64,000 bases of DNA from Eopsaltria australis (taxonomy: Eukaryota; Chordata; Aves; Passeriformes; Petroicidae): NCBI GenBank assembly GCA_034509425.1, contig JAVTVJ010000466.1:1-64000 (forward strand), read 5' to 3'. Position 1 is the first letter of the stretch, and each line of letters begins with the position of its first letter. The position numbers were made by a program, and so were the translations under genes. The notes under the pieces were generated by a model. It saw nothing but the letters and a program-made list of their open reading frames with translations. It was not told where the DNA came from and did not search any database. Positions 32,606 to 42,240 of this stretch are shown piece after piece.

Positions 32606-33131
32606 CCCTGAGCTGGACCACTCCCCCGAGTTCCTTCCAATATGTTGTTATTCGTTCAGTGAGTTATCAATCCAAGTTTAGATATTCCCCTTATTCTGGA
32701 AAGTTCATAATTCTCTTAGATATGATTCGCTGTGTACCCCTGACTCCTCTCCTGCTCCTATCCTGTTGGTTGTACCTCCCCAGCCTCTCCCTAACTCCTC
32801 CCCAGTACCCTTTTGTAATTGGTTGATCAGTTCCGTTATAAGCCGTTGCACGAGCTAGCTCGGGGCTTTTTGGCCCCGGGATTCAGAGACATTAAACCTT
32901 CCTCTGTTACCCAGTCAAAGAGTCGCTCTCTTTTCTCCGCGGTCCTTCTGTGACTCGAGGAATAACCTGCGACCCACCAACGCTCCTATTCCCTGGCGAG
33001 GCTGCGTGTCTCTCCTGTCCGTCCACCATCCGGTTAGGACGTTCGGGGTAAACCAGGCGAAATAGGAGCAACCATCGGCAGGTGGTTCGGAGGAACCCCA
33101 GCGGCAGAAATCGTGTAGAAATATTTCTACA
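32512..33131 (+). repeat. ERVK-4 3' LTR
   Basis: 620 bp, five substitutions from the 5' LTR by my count, no indel noticed. Confidence 0.95.
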
Positions 33132-34921
33132 GAGGATCTTAGAGATTTCTGGCAACAATGCAGCTTTCTGAGCCTCTTCATCAGCCAGTCGGTTACCTAT
33201 TGCCTCCTCTGAGCACCCTGCCTGGTGTCCCTTAATGTGTATTATTGCCACCCATTTTGGTAAATTCACCCCTGCCAATAGGTGAGAAATTAAACTCTCA
33301 TGAGTTAACATTATTCCCCTGCAAGATAATAAACCTCTTTCTTCCCATAATTTCTGAAATGCATGTATCACCCCATATGCATATATAGAATCAATAAAAA
33401 TATTCACTATCTTGTTGCAATATAATTCACAGGCTCTTACAAGCGCATACAGCTCTGCTGTCTGAGTTGACCATGTGGGTGGCAACTTCCCCCCTTCCTT
33501 TAATTTCCTTCCATTAATGATAGAATGTCCTGTTAATTGCTTCCCTTCTGCCACCCTTGAAGATCCATCAATAAACACATTTTCTCCCTCAGGCCAGGGA
33601 GTGTCTTGTAAATCTTCCCTAGCCTGAGTCTGGAGATCTATCACTTGAATGCAGCCATGGGTTACTTCCCAGCCCCCCTCTTCAGGGCCGTTCAGACGAG
33701 GCTGGGTTAAACCCTTCCCTGTTTCTCAGTTCTAAGTCCTCCTGTTTCATTAAACACGATTCATACTGTAATAACCGAGTGCTGATCATCCACTTAGAGG
33801 CTCTTTCAGTCAACAAAGCTTTAACCTGATGTGAAACTTTAACAATCAGATATCTTCACATTGTCAGTTTTCGGGCCTCAGTTACCATCAAAGCTGTGGC
33901 TGCACAAGTCTGCAGACAATGAGGCCACTCTGGACACTGGGTCTAACAGCTTAGAAAAATAAGCAACAGGTTGCCATCTCCCCCCATGCTCTTGTACCAA
34001 AATTCCTTTAGCATGGCCCTATTTAACATCCACATATAACTCAAATTCCCGTTCTGTGTCTGGAAGAGCTAAGACTGGGGCATTAACCAATTTGTCTTTT
34101 AATTTTCTAAAGATTTGCTCTCCTTCTGGCATCCATGCCACAACATTAGGACTGTCTTGGGTTAAAAAGTCATATAAAGCTCTGGCTAAAACAGAAAAAT
34201 CCTCAATCCATGCTCTGCAGTACCCCACCAACCCTGATAAACTGTCGTAATGCCATTTTAAAAATTTTTTATTGGTCTGAGGTAATGGTACTTGTAAATT
34301 TCCTTGTATTCTCTCTGGATCAATACACTATAAACTTCCAATCAAAATATGTCCCAAATATTTAACTTTTTTCTCTACCAACTGCACCTTTTCAGACACT
34401 CTAAGCCCCTTTTTAGCAAGAAAATTAAGCAGCTTCACAGTAGCCCCTTCAACCATCTTTTCCTGTTCCCCTGATAAAAGCAAATCATCTACATACTGCA
34501 ACAACCTAACTCCCGAGGGTGGAGTAAACTCTCTTAATATTTTCTGCAAGGCTTGCCCAAGCAAAACCAGTGGCTTTGTATGTCCTTGCGGGAAGACTGT
34601 CCATGTCAGTTGTTGTTTTACCATTTTCCCTCCTTCCTCCTGTTCCCACTCAAAAGCAAAATACTCTTTATTGTCTTCTGTAATTGGACACCCCCAAAAA
34701 GCATCCTTTGAATCCAGTACAGAATAATACTGACGTGAAGAAGGAATCTGATTCAGGATGGTATAGAGATCTGGAACTGTGGGATGCCTTGGTTTGACAA
34801 TTTCATTTATTATTCTTAAATCCTGCACCATTCTGTAAGTTCCATCCGGTTTCTTAACAGGCAGGACAGGAGTGTTATAGGGAGACATACATTGACGCGA
34901 TGTGTGGGGTCGATAGACCAA
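33132..34921 (-). pseudogene. pol: ERV1 pol: RT palm/thumb and RNase H
   Basis: Class I (gammaretrovirus-like) pol on the minus strand. 34921-34328 has NTPVLPVKKPDGTYR, VQDLR, HPTVPDLY, the FPQG block and the QYVDD active site. 34231-34019 has the thumb/connection (GYCRAWI..., LALPD). 33644-33132 has RNase H (FIDGSS, TAELYAL, FIDSIYA, HIKGHQAG, NRLADEEA). A gap of degraded sequence lies at 33645-34018. It is cut at 33131 by ERVK-4 and continues in frame at 25254. At 34921 it is cut by an LTR; its N-terminus lies at 36603-36822. Confidence 0.85.
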
Positions 34922-35257
34922 TGCCGCCTTTTTCCCACAGCATCCCTCGTGGAGTCACTTTGGCAGTGCCTTGCCAGTGCCTATGAAAACACACAGCCTA
35001 ACCCTGCAGATGGAGGCAGGCAGCCACTCACAGTCTGGAGTGTCCCCAGAGACGAAGAGAAGGGAGGGATCTTCTGCTTGCAGTTCCAAGGAGTTTATTA
35101 GGGTCCACACCACAGACTGAGAACAAACAGCCTCAAAGGGTAGGAAGAAGCAAAAGAATGCAGAACAAAGGAAATCGGTTGGTTTTATACAGTTGTATAA
35201 GGGGTGGGCAGAGTACCATTAACCAAGTCTGAGGGCTAGGGGGTGAAGACAGGGTTG
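34922..35257 (-). repeat. LTR-like sequence cutting ERV1 RT
   Basis: On the minus strand it shows TATAAAA (plus TTTTATA near 35190) and AATAAA (plus TTTATT near 35093). The left end starts TG right after the RT frame breaks. The right end meets an ERV1 leader-like sequence. A solo or partial LTR is likely; no duplication found. Confidence 0.5.
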
Positions 35258-35894
35258 ATTGTGATGCCTTTTTTCTGGTCTTAGGAAATAAAGGCTCAGA
35301 CACAGTGAAAGGGTTGGGGGTTCTTTACCTCGGTATTTTAATAGGATCCCGTTCGATGGCTTCTGCCGTCCAGGTAGAACACGCCGCAAAAGCCCCCTGC
35401 CTCCAAAAGAGTATATAATTAAAGACTCTACACATTAGCATATCTAACCAGAGGGCCCAATAAGGGGCCGGGGGGGCTAACTTCTAGTTTACAAAATCTA
35501 TCCTACTAGGAGACCTTGAGGGCTCACGAAAACAGGGTGTTTGGTCTCTAACTCTACATGGCTTCAGGGGTGTTTAGTCTACCGGCCTCCTAAACACCAT
35601 GAAACCAGGCTAAACTATCACCTAAGGCATCACAAGTATGCATGGTAATACTTGTGAATATAGGGAACAGTGTAAGAAATATTCAGGAGAAAAAGCAGAA
35701 AAAATCCTTCAGGCATCAATTGACATAACAGGGGCCAATGGGAGAGGGGAGGAGAAAGACGGCCAAGGACTAATGGGAGACCGAGGAAAGGAGAATTTTC
35801 TGGTACAGTTCTGTGGGGAGAAACCATCTAAAAAAACATAGGGGGAATATGGACTCAGTCACCGCAACAATACATGGCTCCAGAAGACCTGCCT
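35258..35894 (-). repeat. Second ERV1 leader/LTR copy
   Basis: 35258-35310 resembles the ERV1 leader at 37690-37744, and 35311-35735 matches the LTR at 23658-24075, in the same minus orientation. It sits inside the same family's pol. U3 probably runs to the solo LTR at 35895 and may continue at 36507. Confidence 0.55.
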
Positions 35895-36506
35895 TAATAA
35901 AAATATAAAAATAATATCCTCGGGCCTTCGAGGCCTCCTGGCCACCTGCTAGATGGTTGCCTCAGCCACCCAGGCGCCACCAGGGCTAAGGTTCCCCTGC
36001 CCGCAGCAACGCTAATCTCAAGTGCTGAGGTGTCGGTGTTCGCAAGCGTGGGTTCTTGCTACCAGTAGCTGCGAAATCAAGGCAATAAGGAGCGGCAACT
36101 GTGCTGGGCAACAGGAACGTTTATTGATCCTCGTCCCAAGCACAATGGCGCCGGACAAGGCTGTGCAGAGGCTTATAAACAACTCAAGCAACCAATCACG
36201 GCAGAGCAAGGGGGAGGAGTTGGGGCGGGGAGAGGACTCATAAACCAACCGGGAGTAAGGGAGGGAGGGAGAAAGGCTCAGGGACCAATCCGAGATGCAC
36301 CTGCACAGAGCTTTCCAGAAACAGGGGAGGATACAGAACTTGACAGACAACACAACTAACAAATTATCAAACAGAGGCGTAACCTAAACTAAATGGACTA
36401 AACCAAGGTCGGGATGGCTCCCGGGGGATTCTTCCCACGAAATGGTTTCACCCACCACCCTTTCTTCCGGGAGCCCGGGGCCGACGTTGCCATGACAACC
36501 GCAACA
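35895..36506 (-). mobile_element. Solo LTR of ERVK LTR family 1
   Basis: 612 bp, TGTTGCGG start on the minus strand, flanked by CTGCCT on both sides (35889-35894, 36507-36512; a seventh base also matches). Same family as the LTRs of ERVK-1 and ERVK-5. TATAAG and AATAAA are present on the minus strand near 36178 and 36125. Confidence 0.92.
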
Positions 36507-36538
36507 CTGCCTTTAGCAGGAAGTCAGTGGCAGGCTTT

Positions 36539-36602
36539 AACTTCCTTCCTTCCTTCCTTCCTTCCTTCCTTCCTTCCTTCCTTCCTTCCTTCCTTCCTTC
36601 CC
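36539..36602. repeat. (TTCC)n microsatellite
   Basis: About 16 TTCC units at the break in ERV1 pol, between the RT N-terminus and the LTR stack. Confidence 0.95.
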
Positions 36603-37090
36603 TTGAAATAGGGTATTGCTTTTTAGATGCCACTTGTCCTGGTTGCCTTAGAGTAATTTGGAGATGGTCTATATCTAATTTTCCATATTTCCCTGGGGCT
36701 GCCCACACTTCTGGGTTTATTTCAGCACAAGCCTTCTCAGACATTTTACACAAAGTTACCAAAGTGTTGGCCTCTGTATCATTTTTCACAATAGTAATTT
36801 CCATTCCCACTTTAGCCATCAAATCCCTTCCCAGTAAATTACAACCACAATTAGGAACAGAAAGTCCTGCATTTCCAACCTATTCCTCACATCTACTAAT
36901 AGTAGCTGAATAAAACGCATCCGCTCATCCTTTCCACTCACCCCTTGAATAATCAAAGATCTTTTTGACAATTTTCCCACCTTAGGGATAAAATTCAAAG
37001 TGGCTTGAGAGGCTTCTGTGTCTACCAGGAAATGCCTCCTCTTGATCCAGACCCACCTTAAAAGTTAGGAAGGGCTCCAGTGTGGTGAGT
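36603..37090 (-). pseudogene. pol: ERV1 protease and RT N-terminus
   Basis: Minus strand. Protease core FLVDTEAS (active-site Gly changed to Glu) lies near 37040. After a 1-base frame change, the protease end CNLLGRDLM lies near 36830, as in gammaretroviral proteases. The pol start NPEVWA..GKYGKL...PGQ....KQYPIS follows and breaks off in the TTCC repeat. It resumes at 34921 with about 20 residues missing. Confidence 0.75.
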
Positions 37091-37660
37091 CCCCGGTATA
37101 ATGGGAGCCCCTGACACCCCTATCAATCCACCTCCATTATCCTCTGGACTTCCTCCTCTTGAGGATCCAGTTGTTTCTCCAGTCTCGCTTCCAGTGTCCC
37201 TCTGCCCTGCAGATAGCACACTGATTTTTCCCAATCACTGTTTGGGTTGGCTCTCCCCTGCTGAGGAGGGAATGCTTCTGCCACTTCCTTGTGGTCGACC
37301 CCATCCCTTCTGTCCCAGGGGACCTTTGCCTTTTCCTCGTCCCTTCTTACATACACTTGCTGTATCTTTCTAACCAGTTCATCTAGGGACTTGGTCTGCC
37401 CTTCCTCTGCCCCCGCTACTGCCTGTGGGTACTCATCTTCCCACAGCTCAAAATCATTCGTTTCTGCAGTGAACCAAAGAAAATTCTTAAAAGAAAATCC
37501 TAATCCTTCCACATACAATCTGCATTTCCAAGATATTCCTTCCTCCTCTTCTTTGTGCTCACTCTCTTTATCACACAATGTATACCAGAGCCAGTCTCTG
37601 TCCTGCCACAGTGTCCAAATATGTCCCCCCTATGCGCTCCCAGCAGGCACAGCCAGCAGC
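37091..37660 (-). pseudogene. gag: ERV1 gag C-terminus with a degenerate zinc knuckle
   Basis: Minus-strand open segments with charged capsid end (DELVRKIQQVYVRRDEE), then a CCHC knuckle QCAICRAEGHWKRDW, in which the last Cys is Trp, near 37215-37170, in a shifted frame. The knuckle is single, as in gammaretroviruses. The start of gag is not recognisable. Confidence 0.65.
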
Positions 37661-37689
37661 ACCACAGATGGCAGGGGCATCTGACAGCC

Positions 37690-37790
37690 TCATGGTGATG
37701 CCTTTTTCCTGGTCTTAGGAAATGAGAAACTAGACATGGTTAGAGGGTTGGGAGTCGTTTACCTCGGTATTTTAATAGAATCCCATTTGA
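37690..37790 (-). repeat. ERV1 leader and U5 end of its 5' LTR
   Basis: GGGTTGGG...TTTTAATAG at 37745-37784 matches the ends of the copies at 23658 and 35311. The leader (37690-37744) matches 35258-35310. The LTR is cut at 37790 by another LTR. Confidence 0.6.
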
Positions 37791-38219
37791 TGCATTGTTT
37801 CACCCAGGTGTCATGCGTCGCAATGTTCTCCTGATGCCTTACGAAAGGCTGACCTGAAACAGAAGCTGGACAGAGTTAAAAGAATAAAAGAAGTATTTAT
37901 TAAAACAAGGTACACTTTGGGCCATGCAGGAGTCTCGCAGAGACTACACCCAAAATGGACGCCTAGCACATGCTTTTTGGACAGATATACCTTCGGTCCA
38001 TCTGCATATCAGAAACCCATTGTCCAATTACAGCTTCGGGTCCTGAAGTCCCATCCCCAGTTTGTCCCCTTCTTCTCTTCGCTGCTGTCCATGGATGTTT
38101 ACATTTTGGGCTTTTGGAGAAACAGTATGTCCTTGAAACTCCGGCTTACAGAGAAATTGTTTCTTCTAAATGACAGTAACAGAACACTAAATGACAACTT
38201 ATGTAGTCTGAGTCATACA
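37791..38219 (-). mobile_element. LTR bridging ERV1 and ERVK-5, flanks unmatched
   Basis: 429 bp with TG...CA ends. AATAAA on the minus strand lies near 37905-37895. Left flank ATTTGA is inside the ERV1 LTR; right flank CTAGAG is inside ERVK-5 env. The flanks do not match, and neither interrupted element continues on the other side. Probable solo LTR formed by recombination between two insertions. Confidence 0.6.
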
Positions 38220-39326
38220 CTAGAGCAGCCAGTCATTGCCTTCAACATGTAGGTCTTGGAGCTGCTGCTGGATCCCCTGTATAGTGGCGTGGATGCTGCG
38301 CGAGTGGGATGAAAGATTGAAACAGCATAGATCTTCAAAGTCCTCGCACCCGTGCCCATGGGCGAGGAGTAAGAAGTCAATCGCCGCCCTGTTCTGCAAG
38401 GTGGCTCGCCTGGTGGTGTCTCCGTCCTGAAGTAATTGGGCCAAAGCACGGGACATCATGTTGGCGTGTTTGCCAAGCCAACATTCAAGATGACCTAATT
38501 CCCCCAGCGCCTTAGCTGCTGCTGCCCAGGGCACAAAGACAGAAGCAACCACCCTCTTTGAAAAGCTCCAATGTTTAACTTCTGAAATGCAATTGTCATC
38601 CCAATGGTCAATTTCTCGTTTTTGACGTGCCGAATTGGTTTTTGTCCAATTGAGAATTTGCGTTTTGCCAGGGGCCATGAGGGTTACTTCGCCCAACGTG
38701 CAAGGCCCTCCTACCGGACGGGACGGTATCCTGGCCCACATGCGGTCCCCGCAGATAAGAAACACTCCTGTTGGTAGGCGGAGGGGACCACCAAGTGCTC
38801 TGGCTCTCGACGGTGTAGCAGGTGTGGTAATAGTACGTGCACACCACTTATCAAAAGTATAAATGGAACGTTTGCGAGGACTCACATTAGTTCTTTTAAT
38901 GTCTCCAATTCGAGCCCGATAGGGCTCGTTCCCCGTCAGCGTGTATTGAAACTCCACGCAGAATTTGGCTTGTGCGGACCCCAGCAGTTCCAATTCCTGG
39001 GGTTCCACATCGCAATTTCTTTCGTCTACTGCATGTTTTAGAGTCTCAAGCCAGGCATTCCATGATTTAACAGGATTGGGCCTCAGACTTGCAAGAACAG
39101 GATCTTGTTCTTGCATAGGGATACCCACCAGACAGGTTGACAGGGGGTTCTTGGCAGCATCCGTATTCAAACAGAGATTGTCTTGTTTCAATGACTTGGC
39201 GAGCGTGACCCACACATTCTCCTTCGGTTGCGGAAGGATCCAGCCGGATGTCTCTGGCCAACGGTGAGTCATCGTCGCCAGCAGCCACAGGGTCAGCAGG
39301 ATTTTGGTCACACTTTCCAGCTCCAT
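38220..39326 (-). CDS. env: ERVK-5 env, open but lacking the membrane anchor
   Basis: Probable start ATG 39326, after a splice-acceptor-like CTGTTTCAG ending at 39348. Signal peptide, then SU ([27 protein letters not shown]). An R-Q-K-R furin-type site is present, followed by the fusion region and CX6CC (C-EDFEDL-CC). It runs to GNDWLL then TAG, created where the 37791-38219 LTR begins. About 368 codons open. The anchor and tail are lost, so any product would be secreted or unanchored. The frame is also open upstream of the ATG to 39719, overlapping pol. Confidence 0.88.
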   Translation of the reverse strand: MELESVTKILLTLWLLATMTHRWPETSGWILPQPKENVWVTLAKSLKQDNLCLNTDAAKNPLSTCLVGIPMQEQDPVLASLRPNPVKSWNAWLETLKHAVDERNCDVEPQELELLGSAQAKFCVEFQYTLTGNEPYRARIGDIKRTNVSPRKRSIYTFDKWCARTITTPATPSRARALGGPLRLPTGVFLICGDRMWARIPSRPVGGPCTLGEVTLMAPGKTQILNWTKTNSARQKREIDHWDDNCISEVKHWSFSKRVVASVFVPWAAAAKALGELGHLECWLGKHANMMSRALAQLLQDGDTTRRATLQNRAAIDFLLLAHGHGCEDFEDLCCFNLSSHSRSIHATIQGIQQQLQDLHVEGNDWLL

Positions 39327-39555
39327 TACTTCTGTTATCAAGGTGTACTGAAACAGGAAGGTAAGTATAAACAACTCCTTCTCAGCAAAGTTGACTTCTA
39401 CCAACCCTTCCCCTCTCAGAAAATTCAACAAGGACAGGGTAAGGATAGAACGTTCAGGTAAGTGTGGGGTGGGGAGAAGGGGAAAGGGGAGTAGGGCAGT
39501 GAAGGTTTTGAGCATTGTTGCTGGTGCTCTTAGCTGCTCATGGTTGGAACACAGT

Positions 39556-42240
39556 CTATGATGTCGCCTTCCTTCTTCTTCGCTTCCATGCAAAGCTGAC
39601 GTTCTGGTTATCCTGTGGGGCCTCTGGGTCACTCTGGAGGTATGGGCGGATTGCTCTCGCCGGGATCCACCGGGGACCTGCTGTTGTAGAAACACACCCA
39701 TACCCTCTTCCCCATACAATCAGTTCGACTGGACCTTTAACCTGGCCATTTTCCGGATCCTTGAACAGCACAAGAGGTTTTTCCGCCAATTTCATTCTGG
39801 CCGAATTCGTGAAATGTCTAAAGACGGGGGGGGAAGGCTCCGAGTCAGTACAATTTAGAAAATTTAAGGTAAACAACGCCTTACAGAGTCGCTCAATGGG
39901 CGTCTTTTCCTCTGTCCCTCCCCGCTGCTGCTCAAGGATGCGTTTAATCTCCTGATGTTTTCTTTTGATAATAGCTTGGCCAGTTGGGGAATGGGGTATG
40001 CCGGTGGTATGGCTAATTCCCCATTCCTGTAAAAATTTTTTAAAACTAGCTGAAACATAACAAGGTCCGTTATCTGTTTTAATGGTTCTTGGCACTCCCA
40101 GGACAGAAAATGCCATTAGAAAATGTTTTTTAACGTCTTTTGCCTTTTCGCCGGTGTGAACCGACGCAAAGGTGGCACCAGAAAATGTGTCAGTCGATAC
40201 ATGAATATATTTAAGACGACCAAAAGGTGCATAATGAGTTATGTCTGCTTGCCATACCTCGTTAGAATGGAGACCTCGGGGATTGACCCCAGCGTTGAAG
40301 GCAGGAATCTGATGTTTCTGACAGGACGGACATGTTGCCACTATGGCCCTAGCCTGCTCCGAGGACAGGTTAAACATCCTACGGAGGGCAGGGGCATTTT
40401 GATGGTAGAATTGGTGGCTTAAACGTGCCTGTGCCACAACGTCAGGAACTGAACAATTGTGCACAGACATCGCTAATGCATCAGCTCTCTGATTACCCTC
40501 CGCGATGTAACCGGGTAGGTTGGTGTGTGACCTTGTGTGCATCACAAAGAAGGGATGCTTGCGGTGGGAAAGGAGCTGTAACAAAAATGCAAGCAACCCA
40601 AAAAGTCTTTGATGACTCACCTCTTTCAATAGAGAATGTTCAATCCTGGAAACAATCCCCGCTACATAGGCCGAATCTGTCACCAAATTTATCGGTTGCT
40701 CCTGGAACCGCTCGAATGCCCTAACGACGGCGGATAACTCAGCAATTTGAGGAGAACCCTCAACCACTAGAATTTCCTCTTCCCACTCGAGGTTCTCTGG
40801 ATTTTCCCACGTCAGCACTGCTTTGCGGGAAGACCCAGAACCGTCTGTAAAAATGGTTAGGGCATCTGGAATTGGATTCCTGCTTTGAATAAAATCTGGC
40901 GCCAAATGAAATTCCGAATTAAAAAGATGATGTTTCAGTTTTTGGAGTCCGATTTGACCGGAGAAATTTTCCAGTGCTAATTGGAGGCTTTCACTCTCCT
41001 GAAAGATGGATTCGAATTGATCCTTCTTCCAGGGAGTTTGGATACACACAAAATCACAGCCAGCCAGGGCACGGAGACGCTGGCGAGCTTTGATTATAAG
41101 CTCGGCCACCAACTCTTGTGGCGTCGTGATCGTTTTGGATGGCATATTAGGTAGGAATATCCACTCCACTATCAGGAGGGGATCCCTCACCTGCTCATCC
41201 CATTGAAATATTAACTCATGGTACTTCGGGTTCTTCCCTAGAATGCTGAAACGGAAGGGAAGAACCGGGTTAATCCTATGTGTCCGTTTTGTGTGTAATG
41301 CTGCTAGTACCTTACCAACTGCCCCTCTCGCCTCCGTGGTTAATTGAATGGGTGCGTCTAGGGCACGGCCTCCCCGTAGGAGTTGAAACAAAGGCTGCAA
41401 GTCGGTGTTCTTCAGTCCTAGGAAGGGTCGCAGCCAATTGATAGATCCACACAACTGATGCAACTCACGAAGCGTGGCAGGCTCTTCAGGAAGTTTCATC
41501 AGTTGAGGCTCAATAAAGGTGCTGGTGATACGTGACCCCAAATAATTCCAAGGTGACGTGGACTGTATTTTCTTAGGATTCACCTTCATACCGACGTTCT
41601 CGATGGCCTGGAGAACTGCAGTCAGGGCTGGTTGTAGCTGTTCTTGCGAAGGTGCGCAGACGAGTATGTCGTCCATGTAGTGAAGGATACGGACGGCTGG
41701 AAATGCCTTTCGTACCGGAGAGAGGACCCCGGAGACGTACCATTGGCAAAGGGAGGGGGAATTTCTCATTCCCTGGGGGAGGACGAGCCAATGGTAGCGT
41801 CTCACGGGTTCCTCTCGATTGATCGCAGGCACTGTGAAGGCGAACTTGGGAGCATCTGCAGGATGGAGAGGGATACTAAAGAAACAGTCTTTAATATCTA
41901 TTATGGTGACGGGCCACCCCCTTGGCAACATTGCTGGTGATGGGAGTCCAAGCTGCAGGGGGCCCATCTCCTCCATCACTGCATTAATGGCACGAAGGTC
42001 GTGCAGTAGTCTATAATTGTCAGATTTGGGCTTTTTTATTACGAATATCGGAGAGTTCCACGGGCTGTGGGATGGTGTAATGCGACCTAGTTTCAGCTGT
42101 TCGTTGACCAGTTCCTGGAGCGCGCTTAACTTATCACCTCGTAGGGGCCACTGCTCAATCCGGATGGGTTTGTCAGAGAGCCACTTAATGGGTGGAACTT
42201 GCGGCCTAGCGCGCTTCGAGGTGGCCCCCACTAAAAATCC
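39556..42240 (-). CDS. pol: ERVK-5 pol, uninterrupted; integrase catalytic Glu replaced by Lys
   Basis: About 891 codons open, entered by -1 shift at GGATTTT (42240-42234). Numbering from 42231: RT IDIKD ~111-115, LPQGM 151-155, YMDD 185-188. RNase H has FTDGSG (Asp 463), Glu ~498, Asp 519, Asp 583. Integrase zinc ligands are His 606, His 610, Cys 634, Cys 637; core residues Asp 663 and Asp 720. At 756, where D-x35-E expects Glu, there is Lys (IIKRKH, against VERKH in ERVK-4). Tail is basic (WKRRRRK). RT and RNase H look intact; integrase should be inactive. Confidence 0.93.
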   Translation of the reverse strand, partial: GFLVGATSKRARPQVPPIKWLSDKPIRIEQWPLRGDKLSALQELVNEQLKLGRITPSHSPWNSPIFVIKKPKSDNYRLLHDLRAINAVMEEMGPLQLGLPSPAMLPRGWPVTIIDIKDCFFSIPLHPADAPKFAFTVPAINREEPVRRYHWLVLPQGMRNSPSLCQWYVSGVLSPVRKAFPAVRILHYMDDILVCAPSQEQLQPALTAVLQAIENVGMKVNPKKIQSTSPWNYLGSRITSTFIEPQLMKLPEEPATLRELHQLCGSINWLRPFLGLKNTDLQPLFQLLRGGRALDAPIQLTTEARGAVGKVLAALHTKRTHRINPVLPFRFSILGKNPKYHELIFQWDEQVRDPLLIVEWIFLPNMPSKTITTPQELVAELIIKARQRLRALAGCDFVCIQTPWKKDQFESIFQESESLQLALENFSGQIGLQKLKHHLFNSEFHLAPDFIQSRNPIPDALTIFTDGSGSSRKAVLTWENPENLEWEEEILVVEGSPQIAELSAVVRAFERFQEQPINLVTDSAYVAGIVSRIEHSLLKEVSHQRLFGLLAFLLQLLSHRKHPFFVMHTRSHTNLPGYIAEGNQRADALAMSVHNCSVPDVVAQARLSHQFYHQNAPALRRMFNLSSEQARAIVATCPSCQKHQIPAFNAGVNPRGLHSNEVWQADITHYAPFGRLKYIHVSTDTFSGATFASVHTGEKAKDVKKHFLMAFSVLGVPRTIKTDNGPCYVSASFKKFLQEWGISHTTGIPHSPTGQAIIKRKHQEIKRILEQQRGGTEEKTPIERLCKALFTLNFLNCTDSEPSPPVFRHFTNSARMKLAEKPLVLFKDPENGQVKGPVELIVWGRGYGCVSTTAGPRWIPARAIRPYLQSDPEAPQDNQNVSFAWKRRRRKATS

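Larger units (their letters stand above)
25249..33137 (+). mobile_element. ERVK-4: young complete provirus with perfect duplication
   Basis: Two 620-bp LTRs (25255-25874, 32512-33131) differ at about 5 positions by eye (~99% identity). Both flanks are GAGGAT (25249-25254, 33132-33137). It is inserted in minus-strand ERV1 pol. Pro is open; gag has one early amber near its end; pol has one 1-base deletion; env has a large in-frame deletion. This is the youngest element here by LTR similarity. Confidence 0.95.

Noticed and set aside
36448..36822. RKEG-repeat protein on the minus strand
   Set aside because: The real part is ERV1 protease/RT start; the repeat is the TTCC microsatellite.
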